Notes: generated by a model not told the origin, from the sequence alone. A DNA stretch of 64,000 bases from Sneathiella litorea (GCF_009882915.1 NZ_WTUW01000001.1:930357-994356), one strand, 5' to 3'. Positions 38,306-48,134 are shown, counted from the stretch's first letter. A program made the numbers and translations.

Positions 38306-39464
38306 CGCCCCCGACCCCGGATTTGGCCTGTATTTCCATTGGCCTTTCTGCCGTAAGAAATGTCCTTACTGTGATTTCAACAGTCATGTCCGTGAGGCCG
38401 TGGACCAACGACGCTGGACGGCGGCGCTGCTGCAGGATCTCGACTGGTTTGCGGGGCAGACATCAAAGAAAAGGCTCACCAGTATTTTCTTCGGTGGGGG
38501 CACCCCCTCGCTTATGGAGCCAGAGACGGTCCGGGCGCTGATTGAGGGTGCCGCCCAATATTTTACATTCGCAGACGACATCGAAATTACCTTGGAGGCA
38601 AATCCGACATCGGTCGAGGCCGCGTCTTTCGCGGGCTATCGCCAGGCGGGGGTGACGCGCCTGTCGCTCGGTGTTCAGTCAATACGGGACGAAGCGCTAA
38701 AATTTCTTGGGCGGGAGCATTCTGTGAGCGAGGCTCTGAAGGCAATTGAGCTCGCTCGGGAGAGCTTCCGGAATATCTCCTTCGATTTGATTTATGCGTT
38801 GCCGGGTCAAAGCCTTGATGACTGGCGGAGCGATCTTGAGACGGCACTCACCCTTGCCGGGGACCATCTCTCGCTCTATCAGCTCACGATCGAGCCGAAT
38901 ACCGGATTTGCCGGCGCGGTAAGGCGCGGTGAATTTGCGATGCCCGCGGAAGAAAACGCCGAAGAGCTGTTTGAGATGACGCAGTCGTTATGCGCTTCCG
39001 CCGGTCTGCCCGCGTATGAAATATCAAACCATGCCCGCCCCGGTTTTGAGTGCCGCCACAACCTGACCTACTGGCGCTATGGAGAGTATGTCGGTGTCGG
39101 GCCCGGCGCGCATGGGCGGCTTGTGCGAGACGGAATACGCACAGCGTCTCAGCAAATTAAACGACCGGAAAGCTGGCTTGCGGCGGTTGAGAAAGAAGGC
39201 CATGGAACGGAAGTGTCTGAAGCGCTCAGGAGTTCACTCGAATGCGCGGAAGAAATGTTGCTGATGGGTTTGCGCCTTGACGAAGGAGTTTGGTTCGAGA
39301 ACTTTTCTGCTGTCATCGGCCAGCCCATGTCCGGCTTTCTGCGACAGGACAGGTTGGATAACCTCATCGACGCTGGTTTGATGCAGATGGATGAGCAAAA
39401 GCTGCGCGCCACGGACCGCGGTCGCCTTGTCCTGAATAGTTTGCTTCCTGAAATCCTAGTTTAA
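38283..39464 (+). CDS. hemW: HemW, radical SAM heme chaperone (coproporphyrinogen oxidase-like)
   Basis: 393 residues. The radical SAM cluster motif is CRKKCPYCDF (Cys23, Cys27, Cys30, with Cys in CxxxCxxC spacing), preceded by GLYFHWPFC. The HemW-specific C-terminal half has YEISNHARPGFECRHNLTYW. Proteins of this type bind heme and pass it to respiratory enzymes; true HemN has an extra N-terminal part that is missing here. Usual neighbour of rph-rdgB in alphaproteobacteria. Confidence 0.94.
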   Translation: MPALTENSAPDPGFGLYFHWPFCRKKCPYCDFNSHVREAVDQRRWTAALLQDLDWFAGQTSKKRLTSIFFGGGTPSLMEPETVRALIEGAAQYFTFADDIEITLEANPTSVEAASFAGYRQAGVTRLSLGVQSIRDEALKFLGREHSVSEALKAIELARESFRNISFDLIYALPGQSLDDWRSDLETALTLAGDHLSLYQLTIEPNTGFAGAVRRGEFAMPAEENAEELFEMTQSLCASAGLPAYEISNHARPGFECRHNLTYWRYGEYVGVGPGAHGRLVRDGIRTASQQIKRPESWLAAVEKEGHGTEVSEALRSSLECAEEMLLMGLRLDEGVWFENFSAVIGQPMSGFLRQDRLDNLIDAGLMQMDEQKLRATDRGRLVLNSLLPEILV

Positions 39465-40901
39465 GGCAGGGGCAAAGCTCTCAGGTTCCGGCTCCAGGAC
39501 GAGCTGTTTTCTCGGCCCGACTTCCAGCACCGCAAGGCCACGCTCGGCAATGCCATTCTCCGGGAACCGGAAAATACCGTCATACCCCGCAAACCCGCTT
39601 GGGTTTTCTATGGCGGCGGGGGAAAAGCGGATGTCCGCCGGATCAAGCGCCAAGACTCCGGCAAGTGCCATCGCATCATAGGCGAGGCTGGCAATGCGGG
39701 AGGGCTGGTAGCCATAGAGATCGGTAAAACGCTTTTGAAAAGCTGCGGCTTTTTCCGGGGAGGGCGCGGAGAACCACCCGCCAACAAGCGCCGGCTCTGC
39801 TGAAAGCGACGGATCTTCCCAAAGCCCGGTGCCAAGGAACTGGACCACTTCCGGATCGATATCATAATAAGAGAGCAAGGACGCCAGCTCTTTCAGCCGG
39901 GCGCCGCCTTCGGGGATGAGCAGCGCATCAAAACTTACTTCACCAAACGTGTCGAGCTTTTCAAGCCGTTTGACATAGGCCTTCGATTCATCATCGTCCT
40001 TTTTGCTATAAAGCTGAATTTCTTGTTCCAGCTGTTTTTGCCGTAACGTGTAATCCCCCATTATTCTGGCAATCTCGTGCAGGTCCTGTGATCCGGCGGG
40101 AACGTCGGTCGGGTAGCGCACCGTGCGATCCAGAGACAGGCCCAGGCTAGAGGTTGTCTCGGTTACATTTTTTACAACCGCGTCGCCATATGGCGAACTT
40201 GGGGCCAATACCGCAAAATTAAACAATCCCTGACGATAGGCAAACTCCATCACTCGCCGAACTTGCTGCCCGACGGTCAGTCCCATGACATACACCCCAT
40301 CGCCTGCCACCGTCGTGTCGGTGGAGAAGGTAATGACATTGACACCACGTTCCTGTGCGAGTGGGCGCACGGTGGCAACGGAGGATGAAAAGAGAGGGCC
40401 TAGAATAAGCTCTGCGCCTGAAACCAACGACTCTGCTGCGGCGCTTTCCGCACCGCGCGGCGTCCCCTTGGTATCGAAGGGGAGCAGTTCCAGTTGGCGA
40501 TTTCCGAGGTCGAATAAGGCGATATTCGCGGCGCGCAGCAAATCATTACCAACGGCTGCAGTCGGACCGGAGAGCGGTAGAAGGATGGCAATCTTTATCC
40601 GGTCAGGGGTTAATTGTTCCGGCGCGCGCAGTCCGATTACCGCAGGCGCGGGTTCTATCAATCGCGTCATCGGATCGATGGTTGGCGTATTCGCAAGATC
40701 TTCGGTTGATGGCGTCTTATCCGACGGTAGTAGATCGTTCAGATCTTGGGAGTCGATCGTCTTTGTGCTATCTTCCTTGATATCTTTCTGGTCTGAATCG
40801 GCGATTTTTGCTGGCTGGCAGGCAGATAAAAGCAAGGCAAGAAGGCTGACAAGGCCAACATAAATCAGGGAGTTCCAATTTCGTTTGAAGCGCGATGTCA
40901 T
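39456..40901 (-). CDS. Penicillin-binding protein activator (LpoA/YraM-like) lipoprotein
   Basis: 481 residues from MTSRFKRNWN. Lipoprotein signal with lipobox LLSAC (Cys27), a 60-residue linker, then a type I periplasmic-binding fold (IKIAILLPLSGPTAAVGNDL, then NVITFSTDTTVAGDGVYVMG) that matches the C-domain of LpoA, which activates PBP1A. Alphaproteobacterial members lack the LpoA N-terminal TPR half, as here. Its end overlaps hemW by 9 bases. It faces yraN divergently, recalling the E. coli lpoA-yraN neighbourhood. Confidence 0.85.
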   Translation of the reverse strand: MTSRFKRNWNSLIYVGLVSLLALLLSACQPAKIADSDQKDIKEDSTKTIDSQDLNDLLPSDKTPSTEDLANTPTIDPMTRLIEPAPAVIGLRAPEQLTPDRIKIAILLPLSGPTAAVGNDLLRAANIALFDLGNRQLELLPFDTKGTPRGAESAAAESLVSGAELILGPLFSSSVATVRPLAQERGVNVITFSTDTTVAGDGVYVMGLTVGQQVRRVMEFAYRQGLFNFAVLAPSSPYGDAVVKNVTETTSSLGLSLDRTVRYPTDVPAGSQDLHEIARIMGDYTLRQKQLEQEIQLYSKKDDDESKAYVKRLEKLDTFGEVSFDALLIPEGGARLKELASLLSYYDIDPEVVQFLGTGLWEDPSLSAEPALVGGWFSAPSPEKAAAFQKRFTDLYGYQPSRIASLAYDAMALAGVLALDPADIRFSPAAIENPSGFAGYDGIFRFPENGIAERGLAVLEVGPRKQLVLEPEPESFAPALN

Positions 40902-41040
40902 GGTAGAATTGGCGGGAAACAAATTTTCACTCCGTCGGTGTTCATGTCAATTTCCTGACCCGGAAGACTAGGTAACCCCCGCAAGCGGAGCAAGTAAATT
41001 GTTGATGGCGGTATTACAAACAGGTTCATGAGGCGACATT

Positions 41041-41430
41041 TTGGCACATCTTTCAAGAAAAGCGCTAAAACGTAAACGCCGTCGTGCCTATTTCTGGGGG
41101 CATGCGGCTGAGTTTATGGCGGCAAACACGCTTCGGTTAAAGGGATATCATATTGTCGCCCGGGGATATCGAAAGCCTGTTGGCGAAATTGATATTATAG
41201 CCCGGCGCAATAATCTTCTTGTTGCTGTTGAGGTGAAGGCGCGGCCGCGAATCGGCGATGCAGCAGAAGCTGTGAGCGCCAAGCAAAAACGCAGGATCGC
41301 TCGGGCGCTTGAAGCGTTTGTCATGGAAAAGCCGAAATTCAATGGCTTTAATGTGCGCTTCGATGTGCTGCTTGTCACGTCCTTCTGGCAATGGCCGCGG
41401 CATATAGAAGGAGCATGGGAATTGGGGTGA
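41041..41430 (+). CDS. YraN family (UPF0102) endonuclease-like protein
   Basis: 129 residues, PD-(D/E)xK nuclease fold. Active-site pattern E in GHAAEFMAANTLRLKG, then GEIDIIARRNNLLVAVEVKAR. Exact function unsettled; linked to DNA processing in the literature. Start is TTG 41041 with GAGGCG 5-10 bases before it; no in-frame ATG fits. The methyltransferase gene rsmI, often just upstream in other alphaproteobacteria, is absent. Confidence 0.9.
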   Translation: MAHLSRKALKRKRRRAYFWGHAAEFMAANTLRLKGYHIVARGYRKPVGEIDIIARRNNLLVAVEVKARPRIGDAAEAVSAKQKRRIARALEAFVMEKPKFNGFNVRFDVLLVTSFWQWPRHIEGAWELG

Positions 41431-41499
41431 ACTGACCCTTTTAACCGGAGCGAATTGTATTTATAGTAGCGTGAAAATTATAGTTGAAGGCGTCCCAGA

Positions 41500-42075
41500 A
41501 TGAAATTTGTTGCTTATGCTTTTATTGCTTTATCGTCCCTCGTTGTTTTAAGTGGATGTACCCCGACAGTAATTTTGGGCGGAGCGGCCATTGGAGGCGT
41601 TGCCGTCGCGGAGGAGCGCTCTGTGGGGACGGTAATTGATGATGCGACCATCAAGACGCAGGTCATGAACGCCATCTTCCAGAAAAGCGAACCGATGTTC
41701 ACCTCAACCTCAACAACAGTGATTGATGGCGTCGTCCTGATAACCGGGGAGGTGCCAACACCAGAGGATCGGATAACGCTGGCCCGCCTGATCTGGGGCG
41801 TGAAGGGCGTCAAGGAAGTGCATAATGAGGTCAAGGTTGCGGGTAGCGGGTCGGGGGGAAGTTTTGCGTCTGACAGCCTGATCACGACGAAGCTCAAATT
41901 GAAGCTCTTGGGCGACACGGAGATAATGAACATCAATTATTCTGTCGAGACGGTGGATGGAACAGTCTATCTGATGGGGATCGCCCAGGATGAGGCGGAA
42001 CTTCAGCGGGTAAAAAATCACGCCAAGGAAATTTCTGGCGTTCGTCATATCATCAGCTATGTCAAAACAAAATAG
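41500..42075 (+). CDS. BON-domain lipoprotein (DolP/YraP-like)
   Basis: 191 residues. Lipoprotein signal with lipobox LSGC (Cys20), then two BON domains (about residues 47-115 and 120-188), each with the VxGxV core: TVIDGVVLITGEVPTPEDR and VETVDGTVYLMGIAQDEAE. DolP in E. coli supports outer-membrane integrity and binds anionic phospholipid. Lies after yraN as in E. coli, minus diaA. Confidence 0.9.
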   Translation: MKFVAYAFIALSSLVVLSGCTPTVILGGAAIGGVAVAEERSVGTVIDDATIKTQVMNAIFQKSEPMFTSTSTTVIDGVVLITGEVPTPEDRITLARLIWGVKGVKEVHNEVKVAGSGSGGSFASDSLITTKLKLKLLGDTEIMNINYSVETVDGTVYLMGIAQDEAELQRVKNHAKEISGVRHIISYVKTK

Positions 42076-42171
42076 GACCTGAAGTCAGCTTGAATTGACA
42101 GCTCAAGCGGGATAGGGTCCCTCCTCAGAAAAATAGCGGCGCATTACGTTAAACAATAAAGGTCGGGAATA

Positions 42172-43128
42172 ATGAGTCTTGCCGTAGCCATCCAGATGGA
42201 TCCCATCGAAAAAATAGATATTAACGGGGACAGTAGCTTTGTCCTTGGCCTGGAGGCACAGGCGCGTGGCCATGGCCTATTCCATTATGGCCCTCAGGAT
42301 ATGTCCTTTTCGCAAGGTCGGATAATCGCCAATGCCCGTCCGCTCGAACTGCGGCGTGAGCCGGGAAATCACTTTACCGCCGGCGCGCCCGAACGGATCG
42401 ATCTTGCGACCATGGATGTTGTGCTGATGCGGCAGGATCCGCCGTTTGATATGTCCTATATCACCGCGACCCATTTGCTGGAGCACATCCATCCGCAAAC
42501 ATTAGTGGTGAATAATCCGGTCAGCGTCCGGAATGCGCCGGAAAAACTGTTCGTCACTCATTTCGATGGCATAATGCCGCCAACGCTTATCTCCTCCAAT
42601 CTGGATGAAATCAAGGAATTCCGACGTGAATTCAAGGACATCATCATCAAGCCGCTCTACGGCAATGGTGGCGCTGGCGTGTTTCATCTGAAGCCCGAAG
42701 ACGAAAACCTGACGGCGCTCTGTGAGATGTTCACGCAATTCTATCGCGAACCGATGATTGTGCAGAAATACCTGCCTGAAGTACGCGAGGGCGACAAACG
42801 GATCATCCTTGTGGACGGAGAGCCGGTCGGCGCGATCAACCGTGTGCCGCAGAAGGGTGAGGTTCGCTCCAACATGCATGTCGGCGGTCAGGCCGTGAAA
42901 TCGGCCCTCACCAAGCGGGAAGAAGAGATATGCAAGGCCATCGGCACGGCGCTGAAAGAACAGGGCCTTATCTTTGTCGGAATTGATGTTATCGGGGATT
43001 ATCTTACCGAAATCAATGTCACCTCTCCCACCGGCCTGCAGGAGATTAATCGCTTTGATGGTGTGAAGCTGGAGGCGACCATCTGGGATTGCCTTGAGGA
43101 AAAGATCAGTAATTCCACCACTTATTAA
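42172..43128 (+). CDS. gshB: Glutathione synthetase
   Basis: Joins glycine to gamma-glutamylcysteine with ATP. 318 residues, ATP-grasp fold. N-terminal domain [22 protein letters not shown]-binding loop [14 protein letters not shown], and metal-binding [18 protein letters not shown] then [16 protein letters not shown]. GshA is not in the window. Standard neighbour of yraN in the class. Confidence 0.97.
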   Translation: MSLAVAIQMDPIEKIDINGDSSFVLGLEAQARGHGLFHYGPQDMSFSQGRIIANARPLELRREPGNHFTAGAPERIDLATMDVVLMRQDPPFDMSYITATHLLEHIHPQTLVVNNPVSVRNAPEKLFVTHFDGIMPPTLISSNLDEIKEFRREFKDIIIKPLYGNGGAGVFHLKPEDENLTALCEMFTQFYREPMIVQKYLPEVREGDKRIILVDGEPVGAINRVPQKGEVRSNMHVGGQAVKSALTKREEEICKAIGTALKEQGLIFVGIDVIGDYLTEINVTSPTGLQEINRFDGVKLEATIWDCLEEKISNSTTY

Positions 43129-43214
43129 TTTTGCCGACTAAATTTTAACCATGAAGATTCTTCGGACACATGCTATCGTTGCGCGTATAACGATTTAATG
43201 AACCGAAGGTTGAC

Positions 43215-44738
43215 ATGCAGGCGAAGATCAAGACGGTCGCTTTTCAAGGGCTGGATGTGCGGGAAGTGGATGTGCAGGTGATGATGGCCTCCGGCCTGCC
43301 TGCGTTCACCATTGTCGGTCTCGCGGATAAATCCGTTGCGGAAAGCAGGGAGCGGGTGCGCGCAGCGCTCACCTCTCTCGGTATTGGGCTGCCGCCCAAA
43401 CGCATTACCGTCAATCTTGCTCCGGCGGACCTTCCCAAGGAAGGGGCGCATTATGATCTGCCGATCGCGCTTGGCATACTCGCAGCGATGGGTGTTCTCC
43501 CCGCTGAAGAACTCGATGATTACTATGTGATGGGCGAACTCTCGCTCGATGGCAGCTGTAATCCGGTGACGGGTATTTTGCCTGCCGCCGTTGCGGCGGT
43601 GGGGGAGGATAAAAATATTATCTGCCCGGCGGCTTCGGGACCTGAGGCTGCCTGGGCCGGAGATCTAAATGTACTGGCGCCTGCCGATCTACTCGCGCTC
43701 ATCAATCACTTCAAGGGAACGCAGGTTCTCACCCCGCCGGCCCATGGCGATATTCTCGATGAGGCGCTGTCGCTGAAGCTTGAGGATATCAAGGGGCAGG
43801 AAACAGCAAAGCGCGCTCTAGAGGTTGCGGCAGCGGGTGGGCATAACCTGCTGATGACCGGGCCTCCTGGCTCTGGCAAGTCGATGCTGGCGGCGCGGCT
43901 TCCGGGTTTGCTCCCGCCGCTCGATGCGGCCGAGGCGTTGGAGGTCAACATGATCTCCAGTATTGCCGGAGAAATGAAGGAGGGTCGGCTCTCTCGCCGG
44001 CGTCCCTTTCGCGACCCCCATCATTCCGCATCGGTTGCCGCCATGGTTGGGGGCGGACGGGGGGCGAAGCCGGGAGAGGTTTCACTCGCCCATCTCGGCG
44101 TTTTGTTCCTCGATGAACTACCGGAGTTTAACCGGCAGGTCCTGGAATCCCTGCGCCAGCCGGTGGAAATTGGCAGGGCGGTGGTGGCGCGCGCCAATCT
44201 GCATGTCACCTACCCTGCGAGCCTGCAACTGATTGCGGCGATGAACCCCTGTCGTTGCGGTCATCTCAATGATCCGGCGCAGGCTTGCGCCCGGGCGCCG
44301 AAATGCGCCGTTGAATATCGTTCCCGTATTTCCGGACCAATGCTGGACCGAATCGATATTCATGTGGATGTGCCCGCTGTCTCGGCCGCGGATCTGACAT
44401 TGCCTCCACCGACGGAGACTACAGAAATCGTCGCGGCCCGTGTCGCGCGGGCCCGGGAAATACAGCGGGAACGCTACCGGAATATTGATCATGCAACGCC
44501 AATACGCACGAACGCGGACGCGGAAGGAGAGGTGTTAGAGCGGTTTGTCCAGCCGGACACGTCCGCGACAGCGCTCCTTCAGGAGGCCATTGGCAAGCTG
44601 AAACTTTCTGCGCGTGGCTATCATCGGGTGTTGAAAGTCGCGCGAACCCTTGCCGATCTTGCGGAGAGTGAGACTGTCCTGCGATCCCATATTGCAGAAG
44701 CGCTCGAATATCGTCGCCGCCTCGCCATGAATGGGTGA
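43215..44738 (+). CDS. YifB family Mg chelatase-like AAA ATPase
   Basis: 507 residues. An N-terminal Lon-protease-like ChlI domain (FTIVGLADKSVAESRERVRA) is followed by the Mg-chelatase AAA module with Walker A GPPGSGKSMLA, Walker B LGVLFLDELPEF, and a small C-terminal domain ending LEYRRRLAMNG. Related to ComM, a DNA branch-migration helicase needed for natural transformation in some bacteria. Whether it does this here is open. Confidence 0.93.
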   Translation: MQAKIKTVAFQGLDVREVDVQVMMASGLPAFTIVGLADKSVAESRERVRAALTSLGIGLPPKRITVNLAPADLPKEGAHYDLPIALGILAAMGVLPAEELDDYYVMGELSLDGSCNPVTGILPAAVAAVGEDKNIICPAASGPEAAWAGDLNVLAPADLLALINHFKGTQVLTPPAHGDILDEALSLKLEDIKGQETAKRALEVAAAGGHNLLMTGPPGSGKSMLAARLPGLLPPLDAAEALEVNMISSIAGEMKEGRLSRRRPFRDPHHSASVAAMVGGGRGAKPGEVSLAHLGVLFLDELPEFNRQVLESLRQPVEIGRAVVARANLHVTYPASLQLIAAMNPCRCGHLNDPAQACARAPKCAVEYRSRISGPMLDRIDIHVDVPAVSAADLTLPPPTETTEIVAARVARAREIQRERYRNIDHATPIRTNADAEGEVLERFVQPDTSATALLQEAIGKLKLSARGYHRVLKVARTLADLAESETVLRSHIAEALEYRRRLAMNG

Positions 44739-44743
44739 GGTGA

Positions 44744-45526
44744 CTATTTATCCTTATTGACGTCGAGGGATTCCAGGTGACGGCGCGCTTCGTCGCCAGC
44801 CGCGGTGTTGGTTGCGAGGTCCAGCACCCGCAACCAGTCTTTGCGCGCTAAATCCCGTTTGTCCGCCGCCTCATAGAGGATCCCACGCTCAATCAGGGCG
44901 TCAGGCAGGTCAGGTTCCAGCGATAGGGCGAGTTCCACGTCTTCTAACGCTCGGGCGTTGTCCCCCAGATGACGCCAGGCGGCAGCACGGAAAGTAAGCG
45001 CGTCGCTCCGCGCAGGGTCGAGCTTGAGTGCGAGATCAAGATCATCGAAGGCGCCTTTATAGTCTCCGACTTTCGCCAGAATACGGCTTCGATCGACCAG
45101 CAGATTTATGTTTTCGGGGTCAATCTCCAGGCCTGTGGTAGCGACGGCATTGGCGCGGTCGTACTCATCTGCCAGCAGCCAGACATTAGCCGCCTGCGTC
45201 AAGACGGGTACGAGTAATTCCGAACCAGCGCCCTGCATATCCTCTGCCAGCTCTTCCAGGGTTAGCGCCGCATGATCATATTTTTTCATCGCGACCAGCG
45301 CCAGCGCGACGCAGTGACGGGCCGGAAAGCCGCCGCCGGAATCGCGCCACGCAAGGGCTGATTCAAAAGCTTTTTCTGGCTCCCTCCGGGTTAGCGTCAG
45401 GCAGGCTTCATATTCACTTTCCTGCGTCCGCACCCCATCCATTGCGCCGGCCGCCAAAGTGAGCTGTGGCCGAGCAGCGAGCGATATGGTAATGGCCATG
45501 AGAATAATTGAAAATCGCGCGATCAT
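44744..45526 (-). CDS. Periplasmic TPR-repeat protein
   Basis: 260 residues. Signal peptide (IILMAITISLAARPQLTLAAG, cleavage after about residue 25) and at least four TPR-like helical pairs, such as VGDYKGAFDDLDLALKLDP and LGDNARALEDVELALSLEP. A protein-protein adaptor in the periplasm; partner unknown. Start ATG 45526 follows AAGGCA. Convergent with the YifB gene, 5 bases apart. Confidence 0.85.
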   Translation of the reverse strand: MIARFSIILMAITISLAARPQLTLAAGAMDGVRTQESEYEACLTLTRREPEKAFESALAWRDSGGGFPARHCVALALVAMKKYDHAALTLEELAEDMQGAGSELLVPVLTQAANVWLLADEYDRANAVATTGLEIDPENINLLVDRSRILAKVGDYKGAFDDLDLALKLDPARSDALTFRAAAWRHLGDNARALEDVELALSLEPDLPDALIERGILYEAADKRDLARKDWLRVLDLATNTAAGDEARRHLESLDVNKDK

Positions 45527-45598
45527 AGATTGCCTTAAATTAGTCTTGATTCGATCCTACATGCCGAATACAGGATTGATTATATTGGGAGTTCTATC

Positions 45599-46327
45599 AT
45601 GAACAAACTGGTTATTGCCACTATCGCTTTTTTAAGTTTCGTTCCCCTTGCGGCAGCGGAAATGCCCCACAAGTCTTCTATCATGCAGGATCAAGTTGTT
45701 CTAAATTTGACGACAGAAGGTTGGGTGAAGACAGACACGGCGCGGGTATCTGTCTATTTTGAGCTGGTCCAGCAGGAAGAAGCGACAGACGCCCTTAAGA
45801 ACCGGATTGACGGATCGCTGCAATCGCTCGCGAAAGATGTTGAATGGCGTATTACATCGTCTCGCCAGCAACTCGACCAGACGGGGCTCAACCGCTGGTA
45901 TGTAAGCGCAGAAGCGCGAATCCCGGAGGCCGTGCTCGCAGGCCTACAGGATCGGGCAAAAGAGGCAAGCAGCCCGGGCTATAAGGCAACAATCTCCAAT
46001 GTTGATTTCACGCCGTCTCTGGCAGAATTTGAAAAATTGCGCGGCGATTTGCGGTCGCAGATTTACCAGCAAGCCCTGGATGAAGTGGCGCGGCTCAACA
46101 AGGTGATGCCGGGCGCTGATTATCATGTCCGCAAGATCGATTTCGTACAGCTTTATCCGGTGCAGACCATGGATGCAGCCCCGCGCACAATGATGATGAA
46201 GTCCAGCATGGCGGAATCAGCCTCAGGATCGCAAGGCGGGGCGGAGCTTCTGGTTTCCGTGAAACAGTCGGAGTCTGCACGGGTGATCCTTGGTCGGTCC
46301 GCGGCGCCAGCGGTAACGCAGGAGTAG
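45599..46327 (+). CDS. Secreted SIMPL/DUF541-like protein
   Basis: 242 residues with signal peptide (VIATIAFLSFVPLAAAE). The mature part begins VVLNLTTEGWVKTDTARVSV, and later has IYQQALDEVARLNKVMPGAD, a layout like SIMPL-domain proteins (periplasmic, role unclear). The match is by shape rather than by an exact motif. Start ATG 45599 after GGGAG. Ends 1 base before the epimerase gene. Confidence 0.7.
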   Translation: MNKLVIATIAFLSFVPLAAAEMPHKSSIMQDQVVLNLTTEGWVKTDTARVSVYFELVQQEEATDALKNRIDGSLQSLAKDVEWRITSSRQQLDQTGLNRWYVSAEARIPEAVLAGLQDRAKEASSPGYKATISNVDFTPSLAEFEKLRGDLRSQIYQQALDEVARLNKVMPGADYHVRKIDFVQLYPVQTMDAAPRTMMMKSSMAESASGSQGGAELLVSVKQSESARVILGRSAAPAVTQE

Positions 46328-46328
46328 C

Positions 46329-47195
46329 ATGACAAACACATTATTCTGCTTTGGTCTTGGCTTTACAGCTCGTCAGATTGGGACAGACTTTCCTCATTGG
46401 CGGGTGATGGGCACCAGCCGGTCTCCCGCCAGTGGTGACAGGAACAATAAGGTTCCCCTTGTCTCCTTCCGCCGTGACCAGCCAGTCGAGGATTTCGCTA
46501 AAATTGCGGCGGATGTGACTCATATTCTTCTCTCTGTCCCGCCCGATGAGGAAGGTGATCCGGTTTTTGACGTCATGGCAGCAGAAATTCTGCGTCTTAA
46601 AAACCTGCAATGGGTTGGGTATTTGTCGACTACGGGTGTGTATGGCGATCTCGAGGGTGGCTGGGTCGATGAGAACAGCCCCTATAACCCCTCCGGCGAG
46701 AGGGGCAGGCGCCGCATGCGGGCGGAACAGGCCTGGCGCGGTCTTCATGAGGCAAAAGGCCTACCGGTTCATATATTCCGCCTTCCCGGAATTTACGGCC
46801 CCGGGCGGAACCAGCTGGTGTCGTTGAAGAACGGAAAAGCACGACGAATCGCCAAACCCGGTCAGGTTTTCTCGCGCATTCATGTCGCGGACCTGGCGGC
46901 GATCCTGGTCGCGTCGATGGAGCATCCTAATCCTGGCGCAGTCTATAATGTCGCCGATGATGAGCCGGCGCCACCACAGGATGTTGTCGCCTACGCAGCA
47001 GAATTGCTTGGGATGGAGCCGCCCCCACTGATTGACTTCGAGAACGCTGAACTCAGCCCGATGGCGCGGAGTTTCTATTCAGACAGCAAACGGGTCAGTA
47101 ATGCCAAAATCAAAACAGAACTTGGGGTTTCGCTCAAATTTCCTACATATAGGAAAGGTTTGGCAGCTTTGCTTAAGGGCGAAAGCTGTATATAA
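46329..47195 (+). CDS. NAD-dependent epimerase/dehydratase family (YeeZ-like) protein
   Basis: 288 residues, SDR fold with nucleotide loop FCFGLGFTA (GxGxxA) at the N-terminus. Core is WVGYLSTTGVYGDLEGGWVDE and FRLPGIYGPGRNQLV. The Ser-Thr-Thr/Tyr area is present, but the classic YxxxK is not clear (the site reads RMRAEQAW), as in YeeZ-type relatives. Substrate unknown. Closely follows the SIMPL-like gene, so likely cotranscribed. Confidence 0.82.
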   Translation: MTNTLFCFGLGFTARQIGTDFPHWRVMGTSRSPASGDRNNKVPLVSFRRDQPVEDFAKIAADVTHILLSVPPDEEGDPVFDVMAAEILRLKNLQWVGYLSTTGVYGDLEGGWVDENSPYNPSGERGRRRMRAEQAWRGLHEAKGLPVHIFRLPGIYGPGRNQLVSLKNGKARRIAKPGQVFSRIHVADLAAILVASMEHPNPGAVYNVADDEPAPPQDVVAYAAELLGMEPPPLIDFENAELSPMARSFYSDSKRVSNAKIKTELGVSLKFPTYRKGLAALLKGESCI

Positions 47196-47238
47196 TCATT
47201 CTCTAGACTGTTTTTTTGACAGCCGTACGGATTGGTAA

Positions 47239-47823
47239 ATGGCACGAACGAAATGCTTTAATCGCGATGAGGCGCTGGAAAAAGCCATGCAGGCTTTCTG
47301 GGCTAAAGGCTATGAGGCGACCTCTGTTCAGGACCTCGTTGATTGCATGGGCATCAATCGTGGCAGCCTTTATGATACTTTCGGCGACAAGCACCGCCTA
47401 TTTCTGGAGGCCCTTGATCAATATGGTACCGGGGCGCTGCTACGGACGGATGTGCTGCGACAAAAAGGCGATGCGCGCGAAATTCTCTCAAAGTTTATGT
47501 ATGTCTTCATGCAGAAACAGGTGATGGACCCGAAGCGTCGGGGCTGTTTCATGACCAATGCTGCGGTAGAGCTATGCTCCCGCGACGATGAATGTGCGGA
47601 AAAAGTGCGCGTTTTCTTCGATGACATGGAAGATGCGTTAAAAGAGCTGATTGCCCGCGGTCAACGCGATGGAACCTTCAGGACAAAACGCGATGCCGCC
47701 AGCTTGGCGGCCTTTTTTGTCGGTGTCATGCAGGGAATGCGGGTTATCGGCAAGGTCAACCAGGATGAGGCTGTGCTTCGTCCCATGGTGGATGTCGCAC
47801 TGACGGTTTTGGACGGAAAATGA
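47239..47823 (+). CDS. TetR family transcriptional regulator
   Basis: 194 residues. The N-terminal helix-turn-helix (about residues 8-50) reads ALEKAMQAFWAKGYEATSVQ and GINRGSLYDTFGDKHRLF. The C-terminal ligand domain has conserved cysteines in RRGCFMTNAAVELCSRDDEC, like the AcrR/NemR-type group. Possible target: the membrane protein coupled to it by a 4-base overlap (inference). Confidence 0.9.
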   Translation: MARTKCFNRDEALEKAMQAFWAKGYEATSVQDLVDCMGINRGSLYDTFGDKHRLFLEALDQYGTGALLRTDVLRQKGDAREILSKFMYVFMQKQVMDPKRRGCFMTNAAVELCSRDDECAEKVRVFFDDMEDALKELIARGQRDGTFRTKRDAASLAAFFVGVMQGMRVIGKVNQDEAVLRPMVDVALTVLDGK

Positions 47824-48134
47824 CCGAACTCGGCGTTGATCTTTGGGGCGCTGTGTTTCAGGCAATGTCATTTCTCTGCCTTATGGCAATTCCCTGGACA
47901 GGCGGTAAAGCCCGGTTGATTGTAGCTCTGGTGGCAGGGGCGGGCCTTCTCTCGATTCTCGGATTCCAGTTCTATATCGGTGTTAAAACGCATGATTACC
48001 GGCTTGGGATGGACCTGATGATGGTCACTTTCCTCAACGCCGTCTTTTATCTCGCAATCAGTTGGGGGGTCGAGCGGCTATTCCGTCTTTATCTCCTCAA
48101 GCGCAAAAATGACCGCTCGCCACCATCGTCATGA
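47820..48134 (+). CDS. Small hypothetical membrane protein
   Basis: 104 residues with three hydrophobic segments (about 10-25, 32-52, 65-90) and a basic C-terminal tail (KRKNDRSPPSS). No known family recognised. Translation starts in the stop of the TetR gene (ATGA), so it is probably coexpressed with the regulator. It overlaps the tlpA end by 6 bases. Confidence 0.7.
   Translation: MTELGVDLWGAVFQAMSFLCLMAIPWTGGKARLIVALVAGAGLLSILGFQFYIGVKTHDYRLGMDLMMVTFLNAVFYLAISWGVERLFRLYLLKRKNDRSPPSS

Noticed and set aside
42075-42120. Nested inverted repeats after the BON gene
   Set aside because: Arms of 5-6 bases, interrupted, no U-tract; not strong enough to call a terminator.
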